52,171 bases of DNA from an uncultured Opitutales bacterium. Its GTDB lineage: Bacteria > Verrucomicrobiota > Verrucomicrobiia > Opitutales > Intestinicryptomonadaceae. This document shows, in pieces, positions 8,373 through 16,364 of the stretch (position 1 is its first letter; the number at the start of each line of letters is the position of its first letter). Below the pieces are notes generated by a model, which saw only the letters and a program-made list of their open reading frames with translations, had not been told where the DNA came from and did not search any database. The position numbers and the translations under genes are program-made. Location: NCBI GenBank assembly GCA_900548275.1, contig URJY01000011.1:1-52171 (forward strand), in the 5' to 3' direction.

Positions 8373-10034
8373 CTACCCTGCAGTCTTGCTTATCTTGTGG
8401 ATTTTGCCCAAGTCGAGCTTGCCTGTTCCCAAAAGGGGAATTGCGTCCACGCGCATAACGTGCTTGGGAATCCAGAGGTTGGGAAGCCCCGCTTCGCCGA
8501 GCAGACGGCGGAGTTGCGGAACGTCGATATCGACTGCGGAAAGCAGAACCAGAGCCTCGCCCTTTGCGGGGTCGACCTTCGAGCCAATCGCAACAAGGGG
8601 CAATTCGGAATCCTGCAAGCCCAAGACGCGCACGATAGCCTCTTCGACACCCGAGTGCGGAACCATCTCGCCGCCGATTTTCGAAAAGCGCGAGAGTCTG
8701 CCTTTTATGAAAATGAAGCCGTCGGAATCGAGCATAGCCAAGTCGCCCGTGTTAAGCCATCCGTCGGAAAGTTTTTTCGCGTTTTCCTCGGGCTGATTCA
8801 AATAGCCCCCGAAAATGCTCGCCCCCTTAAGCTGCAAAAGTCCGACCTCGCCGACGGGCAGAATCTCGCCCGAATCGGGGTCAGAAACCCTCGCCATCAT
8901 CCCGGGGAAAATTTCGCCGACGGACGCCTCTTTCGTCGCGCTCGGCTGCGGGCAAAACTTGCCGCGCTTCAAGCCCGCAGGCAGGTTTACGCTGACAACG
9001 GGGGAAGCCTCCGTAAGCCCGTATCCCTCGAGATAGGCAACTTTGGGAAATTTTGCATTCCACGCGTCGATAAAGCCGTCGGGCGTTTTTTCCGCACCGC
9101 CGATGACGCATTTGAGGTTTGGAAAGTCGGCGGGGCTGCCCTTTTTGTAGTACGAACGCAGGAACGTGGGCGTTGAAATCATAATGGTAGACTTGCCGCG
9201 ACGCGCCGCCTCCAAATTCGCCTGAACTTCGAGCGGGCTTTGAACCATCACCTGCCCGATACCGTAAATCATTGTAAACCAAACCTGAATCGACTGCCCG
9301 AAGCTGTGGAAAAGCGGCAGATTCGAATGCAGAACGTCGCCCTCGTGAACAATGCCGATTTCAATCATCTGCTTTGCGTTTGCCGACAAGTTTCTGTGCG
9401 TCAGAACCGCCGCCTTGGGAGCCGCCTCCGAGCCCGAGGTGAAGATAATCGAAGCCTCTTTGTCGCCGCCCTCTTTCGGAATGCCGTAGAGCGAGCAAAT
9501 GAGCCTGCCCGAAAGCGTGCGCGCGGCTATCAAATGCGGCAGTATCCCTTTCTTGCCGATAGACTTGAGTATGTCGCCTATGTCTACAAAGTTGTCAGTC
9601 CACGGGAAGTCGGGCGCGTGCGCCGAAACCTTTTCGCGGACTTTGCGCGACCCTATGATGCACTCGATGCCCGCCTTAGCCAGACACGCCTTTGCCGCGT
9701 CCGAACCCGTTGTAAAATTGATATTTACGCTCGACTTGCCCGCCATCTGCACCGCCAGATTCACCACGACCCCGGGAAAACACGCGGGAAGCGCAATGCC
9801 TATGCGCTTTTGATTGCCGAAGTGCTTTTCAATGTAGCCCTTGAGTGCCAACGCAACCGCAAGAGTCGTGCCCCTGTCGAGGCGTCGATTGAGGGAAAAG
9901 TCGTAGATATACTCTTTTTTCGTATCGCGCGCCAAACCGCAAGTTGCCGCGTATGCAAGATTTAAATCAAGAAGTTCCAGCGAATTAAAATCGTCGTACC
10001 CGCTGTCAACCGTTGTCGAGTTTCTGATATTCAT
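8373..10034 (-). CDS. AMP-forming acyl-ACP synthetase / acyl-CoA ligase
   Basis: Predicted adenylate-forming ligase that activates a fatty or other carboxylic acid through an acyl-AMP, passing it to CoA or acyl carrier protein. The AMP-binding loop is visible at about 196-208 (FTSGSEAAPKAAV), followed by YGLTEASP, the GWLNTGDLA motif and a C-terminal GTGKLDL segment with the catalytic Lys. The order and spacing are closest to the ligase half of Aas-type acyl-ACP synthetases, but no acyltransferase domain is attached. 553 residues, no signal peptide, so cytoplasmic. It starts tttatATG without a Shine-Dalgarno and lies alone between the uronate operon and the GH30 pair. The family is certain, the substrate is not. 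Confidence 0.8.
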   Translation of the reverse strand: MNIRNSTTVDSGYDDFNSLELLDLNLAYAATCGLARDTKKEYIYDFSLNRRLDRGTTLAVALALKGYIEKHFGNQKRIGIALPACFPGVVVNLAVQMAGKSSVNINFTTGSDAAKACLAKAGIECIIGSRKVREKVSAHAPDFPWTDNFVDIGDILKSIGKKGILPHLIAARTLSGRLICSLYGIPKEGGDKEASIIFTSGSEAAPKAAVLTHRNLSANAKQMIEIGIVHEGDVLHSNLPLFHSFGQSIQVWFTMIYGIGQVMVQSPLEVQANLEAARRGKSTIMISTPTFLRSYYKKGSPADFPNLKCVIGGAEKTPDGFIDAWNAKFPKVAYLEGYGLTEASPVVSVNLPAGLKRGKFCPQPSATKEASVGEIFPGMMARVSDPDSGEILPVGEVGLLQLKGASIFGGYLNQPEENAKKLSDGWLNTGDLAMLDSDGFIFIKGRLSRFSKIGGEMVPHSGVEEAIVRVLGLQDSELPLVAIGSKVDPAKGEALVLLSAVDIDVPQLRRLLGEAGLPNLWIPKHVMRVDAIPLLGTGKLDLGKIHKISKTAG

Positions 10035-10128
10035 ATAAACGCAAATATGATTTACCCGCGACGCAAAACAATTTCGCCGCGTAATTTAGTACAGTTTCAA
10101 AAAAACCGACGCGCGTCAACAAAAAACA

Positions 10129-10183
10129 AAAACGGGAAATCGCGACGGTCAAAAAACTTGCGCCCGCCGAAATTTCCCGTTTT
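10129..10183 (-). terminator. Long-loop terminator after uxuA
   Basis: AAAACGGGAAAT (10129-10140) and ATTTCCCGTTTT (10172-10183) are perfectly complementary over 12 bp; on the minus strand the distal arm ends in a T-rich stretch. A shorter internal pairing TTCCC/GGGAA is also possible on the upstream side. It follows the uxuA stop at 10199. Confidence 0.6.
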
Positions 10184-10198
10184 GGGAACAAAGCCTTG

Positions 10199-11383
10199 TT
10201 ATTCTTTTGCCGCAAGGGCTGTCATCACGCCGCGAAGCTCGCAAAGCCCCTTCATTCTGCCTATGAACGAATACCCTGGGTTTGCCGTCGGCGGTTTTGA
10301 AAGGTCGTCCGCCATATCGCGCCCGTGGTCGGGGCGGAATACGATTTTCTCGCCGCCCTGCGCCAACCGCTTGTCCTGCAAGCGCATAAGCTTTTCGACA
10401 ACCTCGACCATCGGCACACGCCCCTCCAAGTGCCCCGCCTCGAAGAAGCTTCCGTCGGCGTTGACTTGAGTGCTGCGCAGGTGCGCAATGTAGATTCTGT
10501 CGGCGAGTTCGTCCGCCATCGAAGAAAGGTCGTTGTGGATTCCCGCGCTGAGCGAGCCTGTACAGAAACAGATTGTATTCGCCCTCGACGGACATTTTGC
10601 GAAGATTTCCTTGAAGTCCTCCACGCGCGAGGCGATTCGCGGCAGTCCGAGCACTGGGAACGGCGGGTCGTCGGGGTGGATTGCCAGAATCGCGCCGACC
10701 TCTACGGCGACGGGCGTTACCTCTTTCAAAAATTCGACCAGATTGTCGCGCAGTTTTTGCGGCGTAATTCCGTCGTAGCGGGCGAGCATTTTGCGCACGT
10801 CCTCTATTTCGAGACCCATTTTGCACCCCGGGAAAACGTCGATAATCGAGCGTTCGAACGCCTTTTTCTGCGCGGAGTCGAGCGAATCGAAAAACGCCTT
10901 CGCCTTTTCAACCTGCTCGGGCGAACGCTCGTCCGCCGCGCCGTCGCGCTTGAGCACAAAGATGTCGAACACGGCGAATTGAACGGGGTCAAAGCGCAGA
11001 CATTGCGAACCGTCGGGCAGGCGGTAGTGCAGGTCTGTGCGAATCCAGTCGAGCACGGGCATAAAGTTGTAGATTATCTTCCGAATCCCGCATTCGGCAA
11101 GGTTGCGTATGCTCTGCTTGTAGTTTTCGAGATGTCTGCGGAAGTCGCCCGTGCGCAGCTTCATATCTTCGGTTACGGGCAGCGATTCCACGACATCCCA
11201 TTCCAAGCCGTACGCCGCGGTCTTGGCGGCGTGCTTTTTGATTTCGTCGACAGTCCAAAGTTCCCCGTAGGGAATGTGGTGGAGCGAGCTGTAGACGCTC
11301 GTCGCGCCGCTCTGGGCTATGTACGAAAGGGGTACGGGGTCGTTGTCGCCGTACCATCTGAAACCCTCTTTTAACTTCTGCAT
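10199..11383 (-). CDS. uxuA: Mannonate dehydratase
   Basis: Converts D-mannonate to 2-keto-3-deoxy-D-gluconate, the committed dehydration in glucuronate breakdown; cytoplasmic. The protein (394 residues) shows the family landmarks: RWYGDNDPV near the N-terminus, AIHPDDPPFPVLGLPRI (about 236-252), FCTGSLSAG, AHLRSTQ and a C-terminal FRPDHGRDM, which supply the His, Cys and Asp ligands of the active-site metal. A GGAGGG ribosome site precedes the ATG at 11383. It is the last gene of the five-gene operon, 13 bases after the SDR gene, and a terminator follows. With the SDR upstream it forms a complete fructuronate to ketodeoxygluconate step. Confidence 0.95.
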   Translation of the reverse strand: MQKLKEGFRWYGDNDPVPLSYIAQSGATSVYSSLHHIPYGELWTVDEIKKHAAKTAAYGLEWDVVESLPVTEDMKLRTGDFRRHLENYKQSIRNLAECGIRKIIYNFMPVLDWIRTDLHYRLPDGSQCLRFDPVQFAVFDIFVLKRDGAADERSPEQVEKAKAFFDSLDSAQKKAFERSIIDVFPGCKMGLEIEDVRKMLARYDGITPQKLRDNLVEFLKEVTPVAVEVGAILAIHPDDPPFPVLGLPRIASRVEDFKEIFAKCPSRANTICFCTGSLSAGIHNDLSSMADELADRIYIAHLRSTQVNADGSFFEAGHLEGRVPMVEVVEKLMRLQDKRLAQGGEKIVFRPDHGRDMADDLSKPPTANPGYSFIGRMKGLCELRGVMTALAAKE

Positions 11384-11396
11384 TTCAAGCCCTCCG

Positions 11397-12212
11397 TTAG
11401 ACGCCCGAAAAACACGAGAACCCGCCGTCGATTGCCAGCACCGTGCCCGTTACGAACTTCGACGCGTCGGAGCAAAGATAGTGGATTGCGCCGAAAACTT
11501 CGTCGGCTTCGCCGAACCTCGCAAAGGGAGTCGCCTTTACGATGTCGTGCCCGCGCTCGGTCAGCGAGCCGTCGGGGTTCGTGAGCAGAGTCCTGTTCTG
11601 TTCGCTCAGGAAGAACCCCGGGGCGACCGCATTTACGCGCACGCCGTCGCCGATTTTCTTTGCGAACTCCACCGCCAACCACTTCGTGAGGTTGTCGACC
11701 GCCGCCTTTGCGTTCGAGTAGCCCAACACGCGCGTTACCGCCTGCTGCGCCGTCATCGACGAGAAGTTTACAATCACGCCCTTTTTGTTTTTCTGGAAGA
11801 TTTCGCCGAAGACGATAATCGGCAGAAGCGTGCCCTCCATATTGAGCTTGAAGACATCCTCCCACGCGCCGAGGTCGAGGTCGAAGAAACTTTTTTCGGG
11901 GGGAATTACCGACCCCGCCCTGTTTCCGCCCGCGCCGTTTACGAGGCAATCTACCGTGCCCCATTTGTCGAGCACCGCCTTGCGCGCCGCAAGCAAATCG
12001 TCCCTGCTGAGAACGTCCGCGCGGATTGCGAGCGCGTCGCAACCGTTGTCGGCGATGAATTTTTCGATGTCGGCAAGCTTCGCCGCGTCGCGCCCGATGA
12101 ACGCCACGCGCGCGCCGCACTTTGCCAGATAGCGCGCCGTCGCCCCCGCGAGGACGCCCGTTGCGCCCGTCACCACGACGACCCTGTTTTTAATGTCGAA
12201 TAAATCTTTCAT
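11397..12212 (-). CDS. SDR oxidoreductase, D-mannonate oxidoreductase type
   Basis: Short-chain dehydrogenase likely to reduce D-fructuronate to D-mannonate, feeding UxuA. The NAD(P)-binding motif TGATGVLAG is at about 15-23, NGAGG at about 92, and the catalytic Ser/Tyr/Lys are in NFSS and YSNAK. 271 residues. The family is certain; the specific reaction is inferred from adjacency to uxuA and from known SDR-type mannonate oxidoreductases (Bacillus YjmF/UxuB). Its ATG overlaps the stop of the upstream transporter gene by one base (TAATG), implying translational coupling. Other sugar-acid dehydrogenase activities remain possible. Confidence 0.85.
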   Translation of the reverse strand: MKDLFDIKNRVVVVTGATGVLAGATARYLAKCGARVAFIGRDAAKLADIEKFIADNGCDALAIRADVLSRDDLLAARKAVLDKWGTVDCLVNGAGGNRAGSVIPPEKSFFDLDLGAWEDVFKLNMEGTLLPIIVFGEIFQKNKKGVIVNFSSMTAQQAVTRVLGYSNAKAAVDNLTKWLAVEFAKKIGDGVRVNAVAPGFFLSEQNRTLLTNPDGSLTERGHDIVKATPFARFGEADEVFGAIHYLCSDASKFVTGTVLAIDGGFSCFSGV

Positions 12213-13939
12213 TATATTTTCTTTGAAGCTTTAAGAAGTCTGTTCGAAACGAACACGAGCAAAAGGAACGCCGCGAAAATCGCGGGGCCCGCATAGCCGA
12301 GCTTGTTCCAGAGAACGTAGAGGCTGGCGACCGAGCTCGCCGCAACCGAGCAGCACATAAGGACGTTCCAGAGAACGCGCTTGCCGCCCGAGGGGGTTTC
12401 GCTGCCGAGCACCTTTTTGCTGTTCATAATCACGAGGAACGCGCCGTATGCAATCGGCAGAAGCACCATCGCAATCACGCCCGCGTGGATGACAAGCCAC
12501 ATCTTCGCGCCCTTGAAGAACACCGACGCAATCGCGCTGAGGGCGATGAGCATCGAGCCGCACAAGTGCCATTTTGCCGAATTGCCCCTGCCCAGAATTT
12601 CCGCGAAAGAAAGCCCGCAAATGAGCATATTCATCAACACCGCATTGATTGCCATGCCGAGCACGCCGAGCCCGAAAACGTAGCGGGCGACGTCGTCGCC
12701 CAGAAGCGGGGCGAGCGTTTCGGAGAGGTTGGAGGCGTCGCGCTTTACGAGCATGGCCGCCATTTCGCGTTCCTTAATCGGGAACGTGTTGCGGGCGAGG
12801 TCTTTCTGCGCCGAAGACAGAGCCGCAAATTTGTCCGCGCCCATCGATGCTGAAATGCGCGAATCGAGCAGCGAAATGTAGGGCTGCACGAGGTTCGGCG
12901 CGGGCACGATTGCCTTGCCGTCTACCGTCGCGGGAACGAGCTTGCCGTCTACAATCCGCGAAATCGCAAGACCCTCTGCGGGCTTTGCGTGGAACTGCGA
13001 AGCCGAGGCGATTACGATACACGAAGTTGCAATCAAAAACGGTATGAAAAGCCCCGTCGCGAGGTCGAAAATCGCCAAGCCGCGGAAATCCTTGTCCCAA
13101 CCTTTCTTGAGCATGGAATACGGGAACAGGAACGTCATATTGATGCCCACAGCCATCGCCGCCGCCGAAATCACCACGTCGCGCTGTTGCGACACAATCA
13201 TATCGCTCCAGAATTTCTGACCGTCCGCGCCGAGCTGCGAAATATATTTCATAAAGTCGCCGCTCGGCTCCGAGAGCACCGACAAATTCGGGACAAAGCC
13301 CGCGAACACCGCCGACCAGTCGATTTTTCCGTTCCACCAAAGGCTGATGATAACGCCGAAAAAGCAGATTACGATTGCCGCAACCGAAAGCTTGATGATT
13401 TTTTCGAAGAACTTAACGCCCCTGCCGCCTACCGCGTACATCGCAACCATCGCCGCAGCCAGCGCGAACAGAACCGCAGTTATCGCAACTTCCACGCCGA
13501 TTGACGGCGCATCGGTCGAAGCCGAAAAGTTCTGCGTGATTGCCGCAACGCCGAGCGCAAACTGCGGCATTGCAAACACCAAGCACGCCAACAGCGAACC
13601 CAACGCCCACCCGTAGCCGAGAATCGGGCTTATCTGCGAGTTCACGCTCTGCATGGGCTTGTTTTTGATTGAAAGCGTGACATACGAAATCGCCGCCAAC
13701 ATCACAATGCCCAGAATCATCGCCACGGGCTGAAGCCACATAAAGCCGAAGCCGCCGAGCACGCCCAGATAGAGCGCGGAGGCAAGCGAGCCGCCGCCGA
13801 GAGTCGTCGCGCTCTGAAGCCAGCCGGGGCCCGAGAATTTGGCGAACACGCCGAGCGTCGCCAGTTTGCCTTTTTTGCGGGCATCGAGAATCTGCGCCCT
13901 CTGCGCCTCAATCTGCGGATTTTTCATTTGTTCCGACAT
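12212..13939 (-). CDS. Nramp-fold membrane transporter lacking the canonical metal site
   Basis: Multi-pass inner membrane protein of 575 residues with about eleven hydrophobic segments in the Nramp/LeuT-fold pattern. The first helix carries GPGWLQSATTLGGG (about 37-50) where true Nramp metal importers have DPGN; helix 6 reads AVGINMTFLFPYSM (about 263-276), without the Met-Pro-His metal motif. A soluble insert of about 100 residues (about 315-415) is present between helices, which is unusual for Nramp. A strong ribosome site (AGGAAAA) precedes the start, and the stop overlaps the SDR start. Its place between two oxidoreductases and the mannonate genes suggests uptake of a uronate or related solute; this is inference. 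Annotation as a metal transporter would rest on fold alone. Confidence 0.75.
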   Translation of the reverse strand: MSEQMKNPQIEAQRAQILDARKKGKLATLGVFAKFSGPGWLQSATTLGGGSLASALYLGVLGGFGFMWLQPVAMILGIVMLAAISYVTLSIKNKPMQSVNSQISPILGYGWALGSLLACLVFAMPQFALGVAAITQNFSASTDAPSIGVEVAITAVLFALAAAMVAMYAVGGRGVKFFEKIIKLSVAAIVICFFGVIISLWWNGKIDWSAVFAGFVPNLSVLSEPSGDFMKYISQLGADGQKFWSDMIVSQQRDVVISAAAMAVGINMTFLFPYSMLKKGWDKDFRGLAIFDLATGLFIPFLIATSCIVIASASQFHAKPAEGLAISRIVDGKLVPATVDGKAIVPAPNLVQPYISLLDSRISASMGADKFAALSSAQKDLARNTFPIKEREMAAMLVKRDASNLSETLAPLLGDDVARYVFGLGVLGMAINAVLMNMLICGLSFAEILGRGNSAKWHLCGSMLIALSAIASVFFKGAKMWLVIHAGVIAMVLLPIAYGAFLVIMNSKKVLGSETPSGGKRVLWNVLMCCSVAASSVASLYVLWNKLGYAGPAIFAAFLLLVFVSNRLLKASKKI

Positions 13940-13978
13940 AAATTTTCCTGTTTTGATTTTCCGTTTTTGTTGAAGATA

Positions 13979-15058
13979 TTACCTTGCGCCCTCGGCATAC
14001 GCCTGCGCCTTCAGCGAAAGTTCCGCCGCGGCGAACGCGTGCTTTTGGGTCATCGCATTTTCCGTTCCGTCGAGAACGTCGCGGGCGAATTTGCCGAAGA
14101 ACGGGAAACCCGTGCCGAGGCAGTCGAGCATTTCGACGCCCTTTTTGTCCGCAACGTAAAGCGTCTGCGGCGGATTGCCCTGCCGCGAGAAATCGACATA
14201 CTTGCGGATTTCCACATAGCCCTCCGTACCGAGAACGAAAGTTCTGCCGTCGCCCCAGACGGGGAGACCGTCGGGCGTGAACCAGTCGACGCGGCAGTAG
14301 CCCGACGCGCCGTTGGACATTTCCACCGAAGCCTCGCCGAAGTCCTGAAGTTCGGGCTTGTCGGGGTTGTTGAGGTTGTCGACGCGCGCGAAGTTTATTT
14401 TCGCATCGTCGCAGCCCGAGAACTCGAGAAACTGCTCGAACTGGTGCGAGCCGATGTCGCACAAAATTCCGCCGTACTCTTTGCGCTCGAAAAACCACTG
14501 CGGACGCGCCGCTTTCGAAAGCCTGTGCGGAGCCATAATCAGCACCTGAAGCACGCGCCCGATTCTGCCGCTTTTGATTATTTCGTTCGCGCGCTCCGCC
14601 GCCTCGTTGTGGACACGCTCGGCGTAGTAGGGCATATACTTCAGCCCCGTTTCGGCGGCGAGCTTGCGCGCCTTTTCGAGCTGTTCGAGCGTCGTGAACG
14701 GGGGCTTGTCCACAAAGAAGTGCTTGCCCGCCGAAAGAGCCTTTTCGCCGATGTCGAACCTGTGCGCGGGTATGCCCGCGTTGGCGACAAGCTTCACGGA
14801 GTCGTCCTGCAGAATTTTGTCGAGACTGTCCGCAACCTCCGCATTCGGGAAGCGTTTGAGGAAATCGTCGATGCGCTTTTTGTCGGTATCCCAAACGTAT
14901 TTGCATTCCGCGCCCACGTTGAGCAAGCCCTGCGTCATCGCGTAGATGTGCCCGTGGTCGAGCCCCGCCGCGGCGAATTTCAGCTCGTCCTCGGCAACTG
15001 CGCGTTCGGTTGCGCCGCCGTCGGGAACGTAGTCGTATCCAGTTGCGTGTTTTGCCAT
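13979..15058 (-). CDS. Gfo/Idh/MocA family oxidoreductase
   Basis: NAD(P)-dependent sugar or sugar-acid dehydrogenase of the Gfo/Idh/MocA family, 359 residues, cytoplasmic. The N-terminal Rossmann loop is AAGLDHGHIYAM (about 30-41) rather than GxGxxG, a variant seen in some subfamilies. The family motif appears as FFVDKPPF (about 114-121). A C-terminal alpha/beta domain carries a GGILCDIGSHQFEQ segment (about 193-206), with Asp and His where catalytic residues are expected. It lies 6 bases downstream of a second member and 39 bases upstream of the transporter gene. Likely role: oxidation or epimerisation of a pectin- or uronate-derived sugar; substrate unknown. Confidence 0.85.
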   Translation of the reverse strand: MAKHATGYDYVPDGGATERAVAEDELKFAAAGLDHGHIYAMTQGLLNVGAECKYVWDTDKKRIDDFLKRFPNAEVADSLDKILQDDSVKLVANAGIPAHRFDIGEKALSAGKHFFVDKPPFTTLEQLEKARKLAAETGLKYMPYYAERVHNEAAERANEIIKSGRIGRVLQVLIMAPHRLSKAARPQWFFERKEYGGILCDIGSHQFEQFLEFSGCDDAKINFARVDNLNNPDKPELQDFGEASVEMSNGASGYCRVDWFTPDGLPVWGDGRTFVLGTEGYVEIRKYVDFSRQGNPPQTLYVADKKGVEMLDCLGTGFPFFGKFARDVLDGTENAMTQKHAFAAAELSLKAQAYAEGAR

Positions 15059-15064
15059 CGCTCT

Positions 15065-16210
15065 TTATTTGAAGGATTTCTTGAAGTCGACAACGGCGTC
15101 GCGGCGCGGATTTTCGCGGAGCTTCGATGCTGCGATTTTTTCGTCGAGCATCTTCTTATACTGCGCGTGGTCGAGCGGCAGCGATACCGCGGAATCCGTC
15201 CAAGCCGAAAGCAGCATTGCATTCGCAAGCTCGAGCGAAAGCTCGCCCTGCATTCCGTCGAAGCCGAGCGTTCCGCGCCCCTCGAGAGCCTCCACAAAAT
15301 TCTTGAGAACGCCCACGTGCTGTTCGCCCTTCGAGTCGAATTTTTCGACCTGCGTTTCGGTGTCGGGCGAGCCGAACATATAGACGGTGTTCTTCGTGTA
15401 ATCGGAAAGCGACGAATCCACAAAGCGCGTAATGGTAAGCGAGTCGTTTTCCGCCACGACAAACGCCTTGTCGCCGGCAATCTCGAGCCTGTTCGCGCCG
15501 GGGTATTCGCCCGTCGAGGTTATGAAAGTGGCGTTCGAGCCGTTGGCAAGCTCCATTCGGCAGACTACTTCGTCTTCGACTTCGATGTTGTGGTACTTGC
15601 CGAATTTGCACCACGCCCGCAGCGACTTGGGCATACCGAAAACCCACGCCCAAATATCGATGTTGTGTATCGACTGGTTGATGAGCGCGCCGCCCGCTTC
15701 GCCCTTCCAAGTGCCGCGCCACGGACTCGACGCAAAGTAGATGTCGGGGCGGTACCAGTTCGACATCGTCCAAGAGACGCGGTTGATTTCGCCGATTTCG
15801 CCCTTTTCGACAAGCTCCTTGATTCGCGCGTAGAGGGGCGTCGTGCGCTGATTGAGCATAATGGCGCAGGTTTTGCCGCATTTTTTCGCGAAGTCGCAGA
15901 GTTCGATTGCGTCGGAAGTGCAAAGCGCGATGGGCTTTTCGACGAGCGTGTGGAAGCCCGCCTCGAGACACTTTTTCGCGAGCGGGAAGTGCGTGAACGA
16001 GGGCGTGGAAACAATCACCGCGTCGAAGCCGCCCGCCGCCAGCATTTGGTCGACATCGGGATAGATTTTGAGCGAAGCGTACTTCGGGTCGTTTACGGGA
16101 CGCTGTTCGCACGCGCAGACGATTTCCGCATCCGGAATTTTCCCCGCCATCAAATTGTCCACGTGCATCGAGCCGATTGGTCCCATACCTATAACCGCAA
16201 ATCTTACCAT
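15065..16210 (-). CDS. Gfo/Idh/MocA family oxidoreductase
   Basis: First gene of the uronate operon: a 381-residue cytoplasmic NAD(P)-dependent oxidoreductase. The Rossmann loop is canonical (VIGMGPIGSMH, about 6-16), followed by the family motif LVEKPIAL (about 89-96) and a C-terminal domain with GGALINQSIHNIDIWAW (about 179-195), supplying the conserved His and Asp. A weak AAGGCG ribosome site precedes the ATG. The two adjacent members are only distantly similar to each other, so they probably act on different intermediates or as a pair of dehydrogenase steps. A LacI-type palindrome lies 36-49 bases upstream. Substrate not determinable. Confidence 0.88.
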   Translation of the reverse strand: MVRFAVIGMGPIGSMHVDNLMAGKIPDAEIVCACEQRPVNDPKYASLKIYPDVDQMLAAGGFDAVIVSTPSFTHFPLAKKCLEAGFHTLVEKPIALCTSDAIELCDFAKKCGKTCAIMLNQRTTPLYARIKELVEKGEIGEINRVSWTMSNWYRPDIYFASSPWRGTWKGEAGGALINQSIHNIDIWAWVFGMPKSLRAWCKFGKYHNIEVEDEVVCRMELANGSNATFITSTGEYPGANRLEIAGDKAFVVAENDSLTITRFVDSSLSDYTKNTVYMFGSPDTETQVEKFDSKGEQHVGVLKNFVEALEGRGTLGFDGMQGELSLELANAMLLSAWTDSAVSLPLDHAQYKKMLDEKIAASKLRENPRRDAVVDFKKSFK

Positions 16211-16245
16211 AATTTCGCCTTTTTTTGATGTTATAAAAATTTTAC

Positions 16246-16259
16246 CTCAAACGATTGAG
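16246..16259. promoter_or_regulatory. LacI-type palindrome in the uronate/GH36 divergent promoter region
   Basis: CTCAAACGATTGAG has perfect 5-bp arms (CTCAA/TTGAG) and a central CG, as in LacI/GalR-family operators. It lies between the divergent starts at 16210 and 16365; on the minus strand a TATAAC hexamer lies about 13 bases downstream, so a bound repressor would block the uronate operon promoter. The role is inferred. Confidence 0.45.
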
Positions 16260-16364
16260 AAAATATCTAAAAATCGCCCGCCACTGTCAAACATTTTTTT
16301 TCGACGAGCCTCCCGCCCCGAAATTTTACTTGAGTCGAAATTCCGCACAAGTTATGTTCGCCCA

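Noticed and set aside
12212..13939. Naming the Nramp-fold gene mntH
   Set aside because: Key metal-binding residues of manganese importers are missing and the operon is for hexuronates, so the symbol would mislead.
13928..16228. Very long open frame (over 760 codons) on the plus strand opposite the oxidoreductase genes
   Set aside because: It is antisense to well-supported Gfo/Idh/MocA genes, has Arg/Val/Phe-rich composition and no recognisable motif; codon bias of the sense genes keeps the reverse frame open.
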